A stretch of DNA of 14,236 nucleotides from Parvibaculum sp. GTDB taxonomy: Bacteria > Pseudomonadota > Alphaproteobacteria > Parvibaculales > Parvibaculaceae. Positions 7,030 through 14,236 of the stretch are shown in pieces. A program made the position numbers and the translations under genes. The notes beneath the pieces are model-generated. The model searched no databases, was not told the origin of the DNA, and saw only the letters and a list, made by a program, of their open reading frames with translations. The first letter of the stretch is position 1, and each line of letters starts with the position of its first letter. The stretch covers positions 1 through 14,236 of the forward strand of contig JACIYQ010000167.1 of NCBI GenBank assembly GCA_014359855.1, in the 5' to 3' direction.

Positions 7030-8208
7030 ATGCCCTGGGACAACAAGAGCGGCGGCGGCTGGCAAGGTGGCGGCGGCGGCCGGGGCCCATGGGGGCAGGG
7101 ACCGCAGGGCGGTGGCGGCAACCAGCCGCCCGATCTCGATGAGCTGATCCGCCGGGGACAGGAAAAATTCCGCCAGATATTCGGCGGTGGCGGCGTGCCG
7201 GGTGGCGGCGTGGGCCAGGGCAGCGGCGGTGGCCGCGGGCCGATTTTTCTCATCGCGGTCGTGATCCTCGGGATGCTCGCCTACACGTCCTTCTTTCGCG
7301 TGAACGCGAACGAAAAGGGCATCGTGCTGCGCTTCGGCGACCATGTGCGCACCGTGCAGCCGGGTCTCCATTTCAAACTTCCCTATCCCATCGAGACGGC
7401 GCTGACGCCTGCGGTGACGAACATCACCAGCATCGATATCGGCATGCGCGCGTCCGGCGGTTCGCCGATCGGCGTGCCGGAAGAAAGCCTGATGCTCGCG
7501 GGCGACGAGAACATCGTCGATATCGCCTTCACCGTGCAGTGGCGCATCAAGGCGGACGAGGCGCCCGGCTTTCTCTTCAATGTCCAGAACCCCGATCTCG
7601 CCGTGAAGGCGGTCGCCGAAAGCATGATGCGCGAAGCGGTCGGCGCATCCCGCATCGAGGTGCTGCAGACCACCGGCCGTAACGAAGTGCAGGAGCAGGT
7701 GCGCGTCGGCCTTCAGAAGACGCTCGACGAATATGGCGCCGGCATCGAAATTACCGAAGTGAAACTCCAGAAGGTCGATCCGCCCGCGCAAGTGCTCGAC
7801 GCATTTCGCGACGTGCAGGCCGCGCGCGCCGACCAGGAGCGGTTGCGCAACCAGGCCGAGACCTATGCCAACACGGTCATCCCGCGTGCCCGAGGCGAGG
7901 CGGCGAAGATCACGCAGGCGGCGGAAGCCTATCGCGAGCAGATCGTGGCGGAAGCGGAAGGCGATGCGAAGCGCTTCATCTCGATCTATACCGAGTACAA
8001 GAAGGCGCAGGATGTGACGCGCCGCCGCATTTATCTCGAAACCATGCAGGACGTGCTTGGCGACGTGAACAAGATCGTGGTGACGAACGGCGCCGCCGGC
8101 GGCCAGAACGTATTGCCTTATCTGCCGCTCAATGAGCTGAAGCCGAAGAGCGGGGCGGCCGCGCCGTCCCCGGCGGCTGGCAGCCAGACCATGAATGGAG
8201 GCCGCTGA
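7030..8208 (+). CDS. hflK: FtsH protease modulator HflK
   Basis: An inner-membrane SPFH/Band 7 protein that assembles with HflC around the FtsH protease and modulates its action on membrane substrates. The 392 residues begin with the Gly-rich cytoplasmic tail typical of HflK (MPWDNKSGGG, then runs of Gly with PPDLDELIRRGQEKFRQIF at 33-51). One transmembrane helix follows at about 71-88 (PIFLIAVVILGMLAYTSF). The Band 7 domain begins at about 89 (VNANEKGIVLRFG), and an Ala/Glu/Arg-rich coiled coil lies at about 255-320. ATG 7030 has AAAGGA 6 bases upstream. The frame is open back to 6955, but those extra residues are not family-like. Its stop overlaps hflC (TGATG). Confidence 0.96.
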   Translation: MPWDNKSGGGWQGGGGGRGPWGQGPQGGGGNQPPDLDELIRRGQEKFRQIFGGGGVPGGGVGQGSGGGRGPIFLIAVVILGMLAYTSFFRVNANEKGIVLRFGDHVRTVQPGLHFKLPYPIETALTPAVTNITSIDIGMRASGGSPIGVPEESLMLAGDENIVDIAFTVQWRIKADEAPGFLFNVQNPDLAVKAVAESMMREAVGASRIEVLQTTGRNEVQEQVRVGLQKTLDEYGAGIEITEVKLQKVDPPAQVLDAFRDVQAARADQERLRNQAETYANTVIPRARGEAAKITQAAEAYREQIVAEAEGDAKRFISIYTEYKKAQDVTRRRIYLETMQDVLGDVNKIVVTNGAAGGQNVLPYLPLNELKPKSGAAAPSPAAGSQTMNGGR

Positions 8209-9080
8209 TGAACAGGTCCGTTGCAATCGGAGCCGGCGCCGTTGCGGTCGTCGTCCTCATCGGGCTCTATCTCTCCGCCTTCACCGTCAGCATGACGCAG
8301 CAGGCAATCGTCCTTCAGTTCGGCGATCCGCGTGCCGTCGTCACGGAGCCTGGACTTCACTGGAAACTGCCCGTCGTCCAGAATGTCGTCTATGTCGACA
8401 AACGCATCCTGAACCTCAATGCGCCGCCGGAAGAAATCATCGCCAAGGACCGCAAGCGGCTCGTGGTGGACGCCTTCGCGCGCTACAGGATCGTCGACTC
8501 GCTGCGCTTCTATCAGTCCATCGGCAGTCTGCAGAGCGCCGAGGATCGTCTGAAGCCGAACCTGGTGTCGTCGCTTCGTAATGTGCTCGGCGACCACACG
8601 CTCGAAGAACTCGTCCGTGACAATCGCGCGGGTCTGATGAAGAAGATCCAGGCGGCCTTCAACGGCGCCGCGGCGCAATTCGGTATCGAGGTCGTCGATG
8701 TCCGTATCCGCCGCGCCGACCTGCCGGAGCAGAACAGCCAGGCGATCTATCAGCGCATGCAGACGGAACGCGAACGCGAAGCCGCCGAAATCCGCGCCCA
8801 GGGCAACGAGGAAGCGCAGCGCATCCGCAGCCGGGCCGACCGTGAGGTCACCGTTCTCATCGCCGAATCCGAACGCGACGCGCAGATCGCGCGAGGCGAG
8901 GGCGATGCGAAGAGGAACGAGATCTATGCGTCCGCCTATTCGCAGGATCCGGAGTTCTTCGCCTTCTACCGGTCGATGGAGGCCTACAGGAAGAGCCTGA
9001 AGGGCGACAACACGACCATGATCGTGGAGCCGCAGGGCGAGTTCTTCCGGTATTTTGGCAGTGAGAGCGGGCGCCGCTGA
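8208..9080 (+). CDS. hflC: FtsH protease modulator HflC
   Basis: The partner of HflK in the periplasmic-side HflKC assembly that controls FtsH access. The 290-residue product has a signal-anchor helix at about 4-25 (SVAIGAGAVAVVVLIGLYLSAF). The Band 7 domain then runs from about 26, with QQAIVLQFGDPR, TEPGLHWKLP and DKRILNL. The family region EVVDVRIRRADLPEQNSQAIYQRMQTERER is at about 161-190, followed by an Ala/Glu/Arg coiled coil and the conserved DPEFFAFYRSMEAY. Length and order are normal. The ATG overlaps the hflK stop, consistent with coupled synthesis of the two subunits. Confidence 0.96.
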   Translation: MNRSVAIGAGAVAVVVLIGLYLSAFTVSMTQQAIVLQFGDPRAVVTEPGLHWKLPVVQNVVYVDKRILNLNAPPEEIIAKDRKRLVVDAFARYRIVDSLRFYQSIGSLQSAEDRLKPNLVSSLRNVLGDHTLEELVRDNRAGLMKKIQAAFNGAAAQFGIEVVDVRIRRADLPEQNSQAIYQRMQTEREREAAEIRAQGNEEAQRIRSRADREVTVLIAESERDAQIARGEGDAKRNEIYASAYSQDPEFFAFYRSMEAYRKSLKGDNTTMIVEPQGEFFRYFGSESGRR

Positions 9081-9094
9081 GGGGCTGATCCGGC

Positions 9095-9280
9095 TTGAGC
9101 GACTTTCTGACGGCACTCGGCCTCGCGCTCGCGATCGAAGGCGTTCTCTATTCTGCCTTCCCGGGGCCGATGCGCCGGGCGCTGGCGGCCGTATCGGGAA
9201 TGCCGGACCCGTCGCTGCGTCTTGGCGGGCTGATCGCCTTGGCCATCGGCGTTTTCGTCGTCTGGCTCGTCCGCGGCTGA
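9095..9280 (+). CDS. DUF2065 small membrane protein (YjeT-like)
   Basis: A 61-residue protein with two hydrophobic helices (about 4-21 and 43-59). It matches the DUF2065 pattern that follows hflC in many proteobacteria: MSDFLTALGLALAIEG..LYSAFPGPMRR at the start and LRLGGLIALAIGVFVVWLVRG at the end. The molecular role is unknown; its position suggests a link to HflKC/FtsH or the inner membrane. The start is TTG at 9095. The MSDFL start is family-like, and GAGGGG (9079-9084) lies 10 bases upstream, overlapping the hflC stop. No ATG near the 5' end gives a comparable product. Confidence 0.85.
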   Translation: MSDFLTALGLALAIEGVLYSAFPGPMRRALAAVSGMPDPSLRLGGLIALAIGVFVVWLVRG

Positions 9281-9379
9281 GGCTTGCCGGGGCGTGGGTG
9301 CCTCAATTCGTCCATAATCCGGCTGAAAATGAACCCGAACCCGCAAAACCTGCGGGGCGGGACAGGGGAGTAGGTGTAA

Positions 9380-10849
9380 ATGGCTTTGACGGGCGGCGAA
9401 CAGAACAGGCGGCGGTATTTCATTCCGGCTCTCGCCGTTCCGGTTCTGGCGGCGCTTCTTGTGGCAGTCATCGCCTTCCCGGCAGTTGCGCGTGGCGCGC
9501 CGGACAGTTTCGCCGATCTTGCCGAGCGGCTCTCGCCCGCCGTCGTCAACATCTCGACCTCCCAGGTGTTGAAGCCGGACGACATGGCCATACCCGGCGT
9601 GCCGGAGGGTTCTCCGCTCAACGACTTCTTCGATGAGTTCATGGAACAGCAGCAGGGCCCGCGTCCGCAGCGCGTGCAGTCGCTCGGCTCGGGCTTCGTC
9701 ATCGGCCCAAAGGGCATCGTCGTCACCAACAATCACGTGATCGAGGGCGCGGACAAGATCGAGGTGACGTTCATCGACGGGACGACGCTTCCCGCGACCG
9801 TCAAGGGATCTGATCCGAAAACGGATCTTGCCGTGCTCGAGGTCGTCAGCGACAAGCCGCTGCCATATGTGGAGCTCGGCGACAGCGAGGGCATTCGCGT
9901 CGGCGACTGGGTCGTCGCGATCGGAAATCCCTTCGGCCTTGGCGGATCGGTCACGGCGGGTATCGTCTCGGCGCTCAACCGCGATATTCATGCGGGCAAT
10001 TACGACGACTTCATCCAGACGGATGCCGCCATCAATCGCGGCAATTCCGGCGGGCCGCTTTTCGACATGCAGGGCCGCGTCGTCGGCGTCAATTCCGCGA
10101 TCATCTCGCCGTCGGGGGCCTCGGTCGGTATCGGTTTTGCCGTTCCGACGAGCACGGTGAAACCCGTGGTCGAACAGATCATGAAATATGGCGAGACGCG
10201 GCGCGGCTGGATCGGCGTGCGCATTCAGTCCGTCACACCGGAGATCGCCGAAAGCATCAATCTTGGCGTTGCGCGCGGCGCGCTGGTTGCAGGCGTGAGC
10301 CCGGATGGGCCGGCATCGGCCGCGGGCATCGAAACGGGCGACATCGTTCTCGCTTTCAATGGCCGCACCATCAACGCGATGCGCGACCTGCCGCGCGTCG
10401 TGGCGGAGACGGACATTGGTTCCACGGTCGATGTGCAACTCTTCCGCGATGGCGAAACGCTGACACGCAAGATCGAAGTGGGGCGTCTCGAAGACGAAGA
10501 AGAGAAGGTCGCTCAATCCGCCCCGAGAGACGAGCCGGTGGAGAAGGCGACCGTGGTGCTCGGTCTCAGCCTCTCGGCGCTCAATGACGATCTCCGTGCC
10601 CGCTTCGGCGTTCCGGCGGAAACGGAAGGCGTGCTCGTCACCGATGTCGATCCGCTCGGTGCGGCGGTCGAAAAGGGCATACGCTCCGGCGACGTGATCG
10701 TCGAAGTGGCGCAACGTCCTGTCTCGACGCCGGCAGATGTCGAGCGCATCGTCCTGTCGGAAGAGAAGGGCGGCAGGAGATCCGTCCTCCTGCGCATTTC
10801 GTCGGCTGGCGATATTCGCTTCGTGGCGCTGAGATTGGGCGGAGAGTAG
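9380..10849 (+). CDS. degP: Do-family (DegP/DegQ) periplasmic serine endoprotease
   Basis: An HtrA-type protease that degrades misfolded envelope proteins in the periplasm. The 489 residues start with a basic stretch (QNRRRYF) and a hydrophobic signal segment (about 14-36) with a likely cleavage after AVARGA. The trypsin-like domain carries the triad His119 (TNNHV), Asp149 (KTDLAVL) and Ser223 (GNSGGPL). Two PDZ domains follow, at about 275-370 (GWIGVRIQSVTPE) and 390-489 (ending FVALRLGGE). An acidic linker EDEEEK separates them. GGGGAG lies about 10 bases upstream of the ATG. The 99-base gap after the DUF2065 gene has no clear terminator, so cotranscription with hflKC is possible. Whether it is functionally DegP, DegQ or MucD is open. 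Confidence 0.94.
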   Translation: MALTGGEQNRRRYFIPALAVPVLAALLVAVIAFPAVARGAPDSFADLAERLSPAVVNISTSQVLKPDDMAIPGVPEGSPLNDFFDEFMEQQQGPRPQRVQSLGSGFVIGPKGIVVTNNHVIEGADKIEVTFIDGTTLPATVKGSDPKTDLAVLEVVSDKPLPYVELGDSEGIRVGDWVVAIGNPFGLGGSVTAGIVSALNRDIHAGNYDDFIQTDAAINRGNSGGPLFDMQGRVVGVNSAIISPSGASVGIGFAVPTSTVKPVVEQIMKYGETRRGWIGVRIQSVTPEIAESINLGVARGALVAGVSPDGPASAAGIETGDIVLAFNGRTINAMRDLPRVVAETDIGSTVDVQLFRDGETLTRKIEVGRLEDEEEKVAQSAPRDEPVEKATVVLGLSLSALNDDLRARFGVPAETEGVLVTDVDPLGAAVEKGIRSGDVIVEVAQRPVSTPADVERIVLSEEKGGRRSVLLRISSAGDIRFVALRLGGE

Positions 10850-10869
10850 TTCCCGGCATAAAGTCGGTG

Positions 10870-10902
10870 TTGTCCGGTTAAGGACAATTTCATTCGATGA
10901 AA
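10870..10902 (+). terminator. Weak terminator-like double hairpin after degP
   Basis: Two perfect small inverted repeats lie side by side 20 bases after the degP stop. They are TTGTCC-GGTTAA-GGACAA (10870-10887) and TTTCAT-TCG-ATGAAA (10888-10902). The first is followed by TTTCATT, which gives it a terminator-like shape, but the stem is only 6 base pairs. The second may be incidental. The palindromic element that follows at 10935 could also help stop or protect the transcript. Confidence 0.4.
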
Positions 10903-10934
10903 GAGTATTTGTAGGCCCTGAACTCAAATTTCAT

Positions 10935-11030
10935 CGTCATGGCCCGCTTTATGCGGGCCATCCACGTCTTTGCGTCCTGGAATGGAAGAAAAGAAAGACG
11001 TGGATGACCCGGACAAGCCGGGTCATGACG
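10935..11030. repeat. Dispersed palindromic intergenic element, copy 1
   Basis: A 96-base element between convergent degP and serB. The left arm is CGTCATGGCCCGC plus TTTATGCGGGCCATCCACG. The right arm, read in reverse complement, is CGTCATGACCCGG plus CTTGTCCGGGTCATCCACG; both end in TCTTT. Each arm is also its own hairpin (GGCCCGC/GCGGGCC and GACCCGG/CCGGGTC), so the RNA or extruded DNA would form a cloverleaf-like structure. Two more copies lie at 11961 and 13056. Repeats of this kind, with GGGCCATCCACGTCTT, are common in Hyphomicrobiales genomes (general knowledge). Confidence 0.9.
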
Positions 11031-11060
11031 GCTGTTTTAAACCTGTGTTCGGCCGTCGCC

Positions 11061-11942
11061 TCAGGCCCCGATCTCGTCCTGCCTGTATCCCTGCAGATAG
11101 AGAAGTGCCGTCAGGTCGCCATGGTCGATGCGGGCATGCGCCGCTTCCGCGACCACCGGTTTTGCGTGGAAGGCGACGCCGAGACCGGCTTCCCCGATCA
11201 TGGCGAGATCGTTCGCGCCGTCACCGACGGCAAGCGTTTCCTCCGGCTTCAATCCCAGTTCATCGCGCAGGCGGACCAGCGCTTCGAGCTTCGCCTCGCG
11301 CCCGAGAATCGGTTCGGCGATGCCGCCGGTGAGCTTGCCGCCCACGAAGATGAGCCGGTTCGCCTGATTGGTGTTGAAACCGACAGCATGCGCCACGCGC
11401 TCGGTGAAAAAGGTAAACCCGCCCGAGACGAGCGCGCAGGCATGGCCGTCATTGCGCATGGTCGTAACGAGCGCGCGCGCGCCGGGCGTCAGCGTGATGC
11501 GTTCGCGATAGACCTTTTCGAGCGCTTCGAGGGGGAGCCCCTTCAGCAGGCCGACCCGCTCGCGCAGCGCCGGCTCGAACTCGATTTCGCCGCGCATGGC
11601 GCGTTCGGTGATTTCGGAGATTTGCGGTTTGATGCCGCATTCGGCGGCGAGCTCGTCGATGCATTCCTGCTCGATGATCGTCGAATCCATGTCGGCGATC
11701 AGCAGTCGCTTGCGGCGGCCTTCCACGGCTTGCGCCGACAGGTCGATTTTCACGCCCTTGAGCGCGCCGCGCGCCGCCGCCTCCGCCGCGGCCGGTTCGC
11801 CGTCGAAGGGAATATCGCAGGCGAAGTGCTCCGCCAGCCAGTCGGCCGTGCCGGGCGAGGGAAGGGCGCTACAGGCCGCGTCCACATGCGCACTTGAAAG
11901 TGGCGTCTCTTTGTTGCCTATCAGGGTCAGGACGTATTTCAT
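11061..11942 (-). CDS. serB: Phosphoserine phosphatase
   Basis: It catalyses the last step of serine synthesis, O-phosphoserine to serine plus phosphate, in the cytosol. The 293 residues hold an N-terminal ACT-like region (about 1-75) and a HAD hydrolase core. Motif I is DMDST with nucleophile Asp84 and acid/base Asp86, motif II is LVSGG with Ser173, and then come Lys218 and GDGANDLAMI with Asp241 and Asp245. The start is ATG 11942 (MKYVLTLIGN), with GAGG 7 bases upstream. The frame is open to an ATG at 12002, but those extra 20 residues are encoded largely by the palindromic element at 11961, so the longer start is unlikely. It is convergent with degP and divergent from miaA. Confidence 0.95.
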   Translation of the reverse strand: MKYVLTLIGNKETPLSSAHVDAACSALPSPGTADWLAEHFACDIPFDGEPAAAEAAARGALKGVKIDLSAQAVEGRRKRLLIADMDSTIIEQECIDELAAECGIKPQISEITERAMRGEIEFEPALRERVGLLKGLPLEALEKVYRERITLTPGARALVTTMRNDGHACALVSGGFTFFTERVAHAVGFNTNQANRLIFVGGKLTGGIAEPILGREAKLEALVRLRDELGLKPEETLAVGDGANDLAMIGEAGLGVAFHAKPVVAEAAHARIDHGDLTALLYLQGYRQDEIGA

Positions 11943-11960
11943 CGCGGCTACCTCAAGACT

Positions 11961-12047
11961 CGTCATGGCCCGATTTATTCGGGCCACCCACGTCTTTAAC
12001 ATGGCCTAGAGGGAAGACGTGGATGCCACGCCTTCGCCCGGCATGAC
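11961..12047. repeat. Dispersed palindromic intergenic element, copy 2 (degenerate right arm)
   Basis: It begins CGTCATGGCCCGATTTATTC and continues GGGCCACCCACGTCTT. After a short loop it has AAGACGTGGATG, then a diverged arm (GCCACGCCTTCGCCCGGCATGAC). It fills 87 of the 119 bases between the divergently transcribed serB and miaA. The right arm no longer forms the clean GGCCCGG/CCGGGCC hairpin seen in copy 3. Its left end lies 18 bases before the serB ATG and its right end 14 bases before the miaA start, so promoters of both genes must overlap or lie inside it. Confidence 0.88.
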
Positions 12048-12061
12048 ACAATGAGAGTGTT

Positions 12062-13012
12062 TTGAACAATCCCATCCCTATCGAACGTGCCGTCCTTATT
12101 GCAGGGCCGACCGCCAGCGGCAAGTCGGCGCTGGCGGTCGGCCTTGCCGAAAGGTTTGGCGGCGAGATCGTCAACGCCGACTCGATGCAGGTTTATAGCG
12201 AGATGCGGGTGCTGACCGCGCGGCCGTCCGAAGCGGAAGAAGCGCGCGTGCCCCATCACCTCTACGGCATCAGGGACGCGGCTGCGCCGCTCTCGGCAGG
12301 CTGCTGGGCGGTGCTTGCGGCGGCGGCGATGCGCGACATCGCCGCGCGCGGAAAGCTGCCCATCGTCGTTGGCGGCACGGGTCTCTATTTCCGGGCGCTT
12401 GTCGAAGGGCTCGCGCCGGTTCCCCAGATTCCGGCACATATCAGAGAGGAAGTCCGGGCGGAGGTCGCGGCGGCGGGGCCTCATGCCCATGCGCTTCTCG
12501 CCGAGGCCGATCCCGCGCTGGCGGCGGGAATCCGTCCCTCCGACAGGCAGCGGATCGCGCGCGGCGTCGAGGTTCTCCGGGCCACGGGCCGCCCGCTCAG
12601 CGCCTGGCAGCAGGAGCCCCCGGAGCCTCTCGTCACCGGACGCTTCGCCAGGATCGTGCTCGCGCCCGGGCGGGAGTGGCTCCGGGAGCGGATCGGCCGC
12701 CGTTTCGACCTCATGCTTACCGAGGGCGCGCTCGCGGAGGCGGAGGCAATGGCCGCGTTTGACCTCGACCCTGCGCTCCCCGCCATGAAGGCATTGGGGC
12801 TCCGTCCCCTGATCGCTCATCTTTTGGGCGCCATTTCGCTCGAAGAGGCGGCGGAGGCCGGAAAGAAGGAGACCCGCGCCTATGCGAAGCGGCAGGAAAC
12901 CTGGTTCCGGACGCAGATGATTGCGTGGAACGCCTTTTCTACGCAAGATTTGGAAAGACTTCATGATAAAATCTTTTCGTTTATTGACGATTTAGGGTTG
13001 ACCCGGTTCTGA
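12062..13012 (+). CDS. miaA: tRNA dimethylallyltransferase
   Basis: It adds a dimethylallyl group to N6 of A37 in tRNAs that read codons starting with U. The 316-residue product has the P-loop GPTASGKS (15-22), the catalytic-region motif NADSMQVY (38-45), HHLYGI (65-70) and VGGTGLYFRAL (103-113). Near the C-terminus is the KKETRAYAKRQETWFRTQ block that closes the family core. The start is TTG at 12062: an ATG at 12051 is out of frame and stops at once, and no better in-frame start lies before the P-loop. GAGAG is close upstream (12053-12057). The last 25 or so codons are noticeably A/T-rich compared with the rest. Confidence 0.94.
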   Translation: MNNPIPIERAVLIAGPTASGKSALAVGLAERFGGEIVNADSMQVYSEMRVLTARPSEAEEARVPHHLYGIRDAAAPLSAGCWAVLAAAAMRDIAARGKLPIVVGGTGLYFRALVEGLAPVPQIPAHIREEVRAEVAAAGPHAHALLAEADPALAAGIRPSDRQRIARGVEVLRATGRPLSAWQQEPPEPLVTGRFARIVLAPGREWLRERIGRRFDLMLTEGALAEAEAMAAFDLDPALPAMKALGLRPLIAHLLGAISLEEAAEAGKKETRAYAKRQETWFRTQMIAWNAFSTQDLERLHDKIFSFIDDLGLTRF

Positions 13013-13026
13013 AGCGCGGCTAGGTT
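12998..13026 (+). promoter_or_regulatory. Candidate sigma-70 promoter for ilvI, overlapping the end of miaA
   Basis: TTGACC (12998-13003), exactly 17 bases, then TAGGTT (13021-13026). The -35 is strong and the -10 matches the consensus at 3 of 6 positions. The -35 lies inside the last miaA codons, in an unusually A/T-rich stretch. Transcription would start near 13033 and give a leader of about 134 bases that contains palindromic element copy 3. Confidence 0.4.
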
Positions 13027-13055
13027 GCGCGCACTTTTAGACCCCCCCTTCAGTC

Positions 13056-13142
13056 CGTCATGGCCCGCTTCAGGCGGGCCGTCCACGTCTTGGCGGCAGG
13101 GAAGGGCAGGCGTGGATGGCCCGGACAAGCCGGGCCATGACG
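13056..13142. repeat. Dispersed palindromic intergenic element, copy 3
   Basis: Left arm CGTCATGGCCCGCTTCAGGC then GGGCCGTCCACGTCTT. The right arm in reverse complement is CGTCATGGCCCGGCTTGTCC then GGGCCATCCACGCCTG. Both arms also fold alone (GGCCCGC/GCGGGCC and GGCCCGG/CCGGGCC). The element ends 24 bases before the ilvI ATG, so it lies in the probable ilvI leader. This is the best-preserved arm pair in the window: the outer 12 bases, CGTCATGGCCCG, are identical in both arms. Confidence 0.9.
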
Positions 13143-13166
13143 CTTTATAGAACGGAGAGACGGGTC

Positions 13167-14236
13167 ATGGCGGCTCAGGAACTGACAGGCGCGGAAATCG
13201 TCATCAAGGCGCTGGTCGATCAGGGCGTGGACACGATCTTCGGCTATCCGGGCGGCGCCGTTCTCCCGATCTATGATGCGCTGTTCCAGCAGAACAAGAT
13301 CCGCCACATCCTTGTCCGTCACGAGCAGGGCGCGGTTCATGCCGCCGAGGGCTATGCACGCTCGACCGGCAAGCCCGGCGTCGTTCTCGTCACCTCCGGG
13401 CCGGGTGCCACCAATGCCGTCACCGGCCTCACAGATGCGCTGATGGATTCCATCCCGATCGTTTGCCTCACGGGGCAGGTGGCGACGCATCTCATCGGCT
13501 CCGACGCCTTCCAGGAAGCGGACACGGTCGGCATCACGCGTCATTGCACGAAGCACAACTGGCTCGTGAAGTCCGCGCCGGATCTCGCGCGCGTCATGCA
13601 TGAAGCCTTCTATGTCGCGACGCATGGCCGCCCCGGCCCCGTCGTCATCGACATTCCGAAGGATGTCCAGTTCGAGAAGGCCGAATACGCCGTCTCGCCG
13701 CACATCACGCACCGCACCTACCGGCCCCGCATCAAGGGCGACATCGACAAGATCAAGGAAGCGGTCGATCTCATCGCGAACGCGAAGAAGCCCATGTTCT
13801 ACACGGGCGGCGGCGTCATCAATTCGGGCACGGTCGCGAGCCAGTTGCTGCGCGAGTTCGTCCGTCTCACCGGCTATCCGATCACCTCGACGCTGATGGG
13901 CCTCGGCGCCTATCCGGCTTCGGACAAGCAGTGGCTCGGCATGCTCGGCATGCACGGCACCTACGAAGCCAACAACGCCATGCATGATTGCGACGTGCTC
14001 ATCAATATCGGTGCGCGTTTCGACGACCGCGTGACGGGCCGCCTCGAGGCGTTCTCGCCCCACTCGAAAAAAATTCACGTCGATATCGACGCGTCGTCGA
14101 TCAACAAGAACGTCCGTGCCGATGTCGGCATCATCGGCGATTGCGCCCATGTGCTCGAAGACATGCTGCGCATCTGGAAGTCGAAGGCGCGGCGGCCGGA
14201 CAAGGCGGCGCTCGCCGACTGGTGGAAGCAGATCGA
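13167..14236 (+). CDS. ilvI: Acetolactate synthase large subunit, 5' part (runs off the window)
   Basis: A thiamine-diphosphate enzyme that joins pyruvate with pyruvate or 2-ketobutyrate, the first common step of branched-chain amino acid synthesis. The frame is open from ATG 13167 to the end of the window, 356 full codons of a family that usually has about 560-590. Visible are ELTGAEIVIKALVDQGVDTI (5-24), GYPGGAVLPIYD, the cofactor Glu53 in RHEQGAVHAAEGYAR, VTSGPGATNAVTGL, and GQVATHLIGSDAFQEADTVG. These are followed by RPGPVVIDIPKDVQ and the start of the FAD-binding middle domain (GMHGTYEANNAMHDCDVLI, IGARFDDRVTGR). GGAGAG (13154-13159) sits 7 bases upstream. The small subunit ilvH would be expected next. 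Some genomes call this ilvB. Confidence 0.96.
   Translation, partial: MAAQELTGAEIVIKALVDQGVDTIFGYPGGAVLPIYDALFQQNKIRHILVRHEQGAVHAAEGYARSTGKPGVVLVTSGPGATNAVTGLTDALMDSIPIVCLTGQVATHLIGSDAFQEADTVGITRHCTKHNWLVKSAPDLARVMHEAFYVATHGRPGPVVIDIPKDVQFEKAEYAVSPHITHRTYRPRIKGDIDKIKEAVDLIANAKKPMFYTGGGVINSGTVASQLLREFVRLTGYPITSTLMGLGAYPASDKQWLGMLGMHGTYEANNAMHDCDVLINIGARFDDRVTGRLEAFSPHSKKIHVDIDASSINKNVRADVGIIGDCAHVLEDMLRIWKSKARRPDKAALADWWKQI

Noticed and set aside
7060..7240. GGCGGC repeats as a possible simple-sequence repeat or CRISPR-like array
   Set aside because: They encode the Gly-rich N-terminal tail normal for HflK, with irregular spacing and no distinct spacers.
9284..9318. Heat-shock or sigma-E type promoter before degP (CTTGCC... 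CCATAAT)
   Set aside because: The spacing between the two elements is about 23 bases, too long for the known sigma factors, and no better -35 pairs with CATAAT.
8984..10927. A 647-codon - strand open frame opposite degP
   Set aside because: Shadow of a GC-rich gene. The + strand has the full HtrA catalytic and PDZ motifs, and the antisense product is Arg/Asp/His-rich without recognisable domains.
13060..13140. Short frame MARFRRAVHV... within palindromic copy 3, with similar ones in copies 1 and 2, as a possible leader peptide
   Set aside because: The frame comes from the palindrome's own conserved bases. Its length and ending differ in each copy, no ribosome site precedes it, and it lacks a run of regulatory codons.
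13050..14150. A 366-codon - strand open frame opposite ilvI
   Set aside because: The + strand frame is an unmistakable acetolactate synthase that simply has no stop inside the window; the antisense frame is a shadow.

Overview
The window looks like the chromosome of a GC-rich alphaproteobacterium, probably of the Hyphomicrobiales/Parvibaculum type. This rests on the thyA-folA and hflK-hflC-DUF2065-degP-serB-miaA-ilvI gene order, an Mrp protein without the usual Cys pair, and palindromic intergenic repeats of a kind common in that class. The genus is inference. Most of the window is core metabolism and protein quality control.

Left end (1-820): a damaged region. It holds the last 36 codons of an IS3-family transposase, a probable IS end, and about 400 bases without a gene that contain a perfect 27-base inverted repeat. 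It ends in a thyA pseudogene reduced to its last third, without the catalytic cysteine. The fragment leads by overlapping stop/start codons into a 55-codon membrane-protein ORF and then an intact folA.

1588-5650: a compact + strand operon. It encodes glutathione-dependent formaldehyde dehydrogenase (frmA), S-formylglutathione hydrolase (fghA), a flavin amine oxidase and an SMP-30/gluconolactonase-like protein that appears short at its C-terminus. The first two genes turn the formaldehyde-glutathione adduct into formate. The amine oxidase could be a source of aldehyde (inference). A hairpin at 5677-5702 ends this operon and the facing mrp gene.

5724-7029: mrp/apbC on the - strand, with a possible 40-codon ORF overlapping its start, and a divergent promoter region. 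7030-10849: hflK, hflC, a DUF2065 gene and a Do-family periplasmic protease. HflKC modulates FtsH and the protease handles periplasmic quality control, so this is an envelope proteostasis block.

10850-14236: serB (-), miaA (+) and the 5' part of ilvI (+), which runs off the right edge. Three copies of one dispersed palindromic element (each about 87-96 bases) lie in the three gaps around serB, miaA and ilvI. I found no CRISPR array, tRNA, rRNA, phage or defence gene. The most notable items are the truncated thyA with its IS junction, the 27-base inverted repeat, the palindromic repeat family, the Mrp without Cys-x-x-Cys, the shortened SMP-30 protein, and two unlisted small ORFs.
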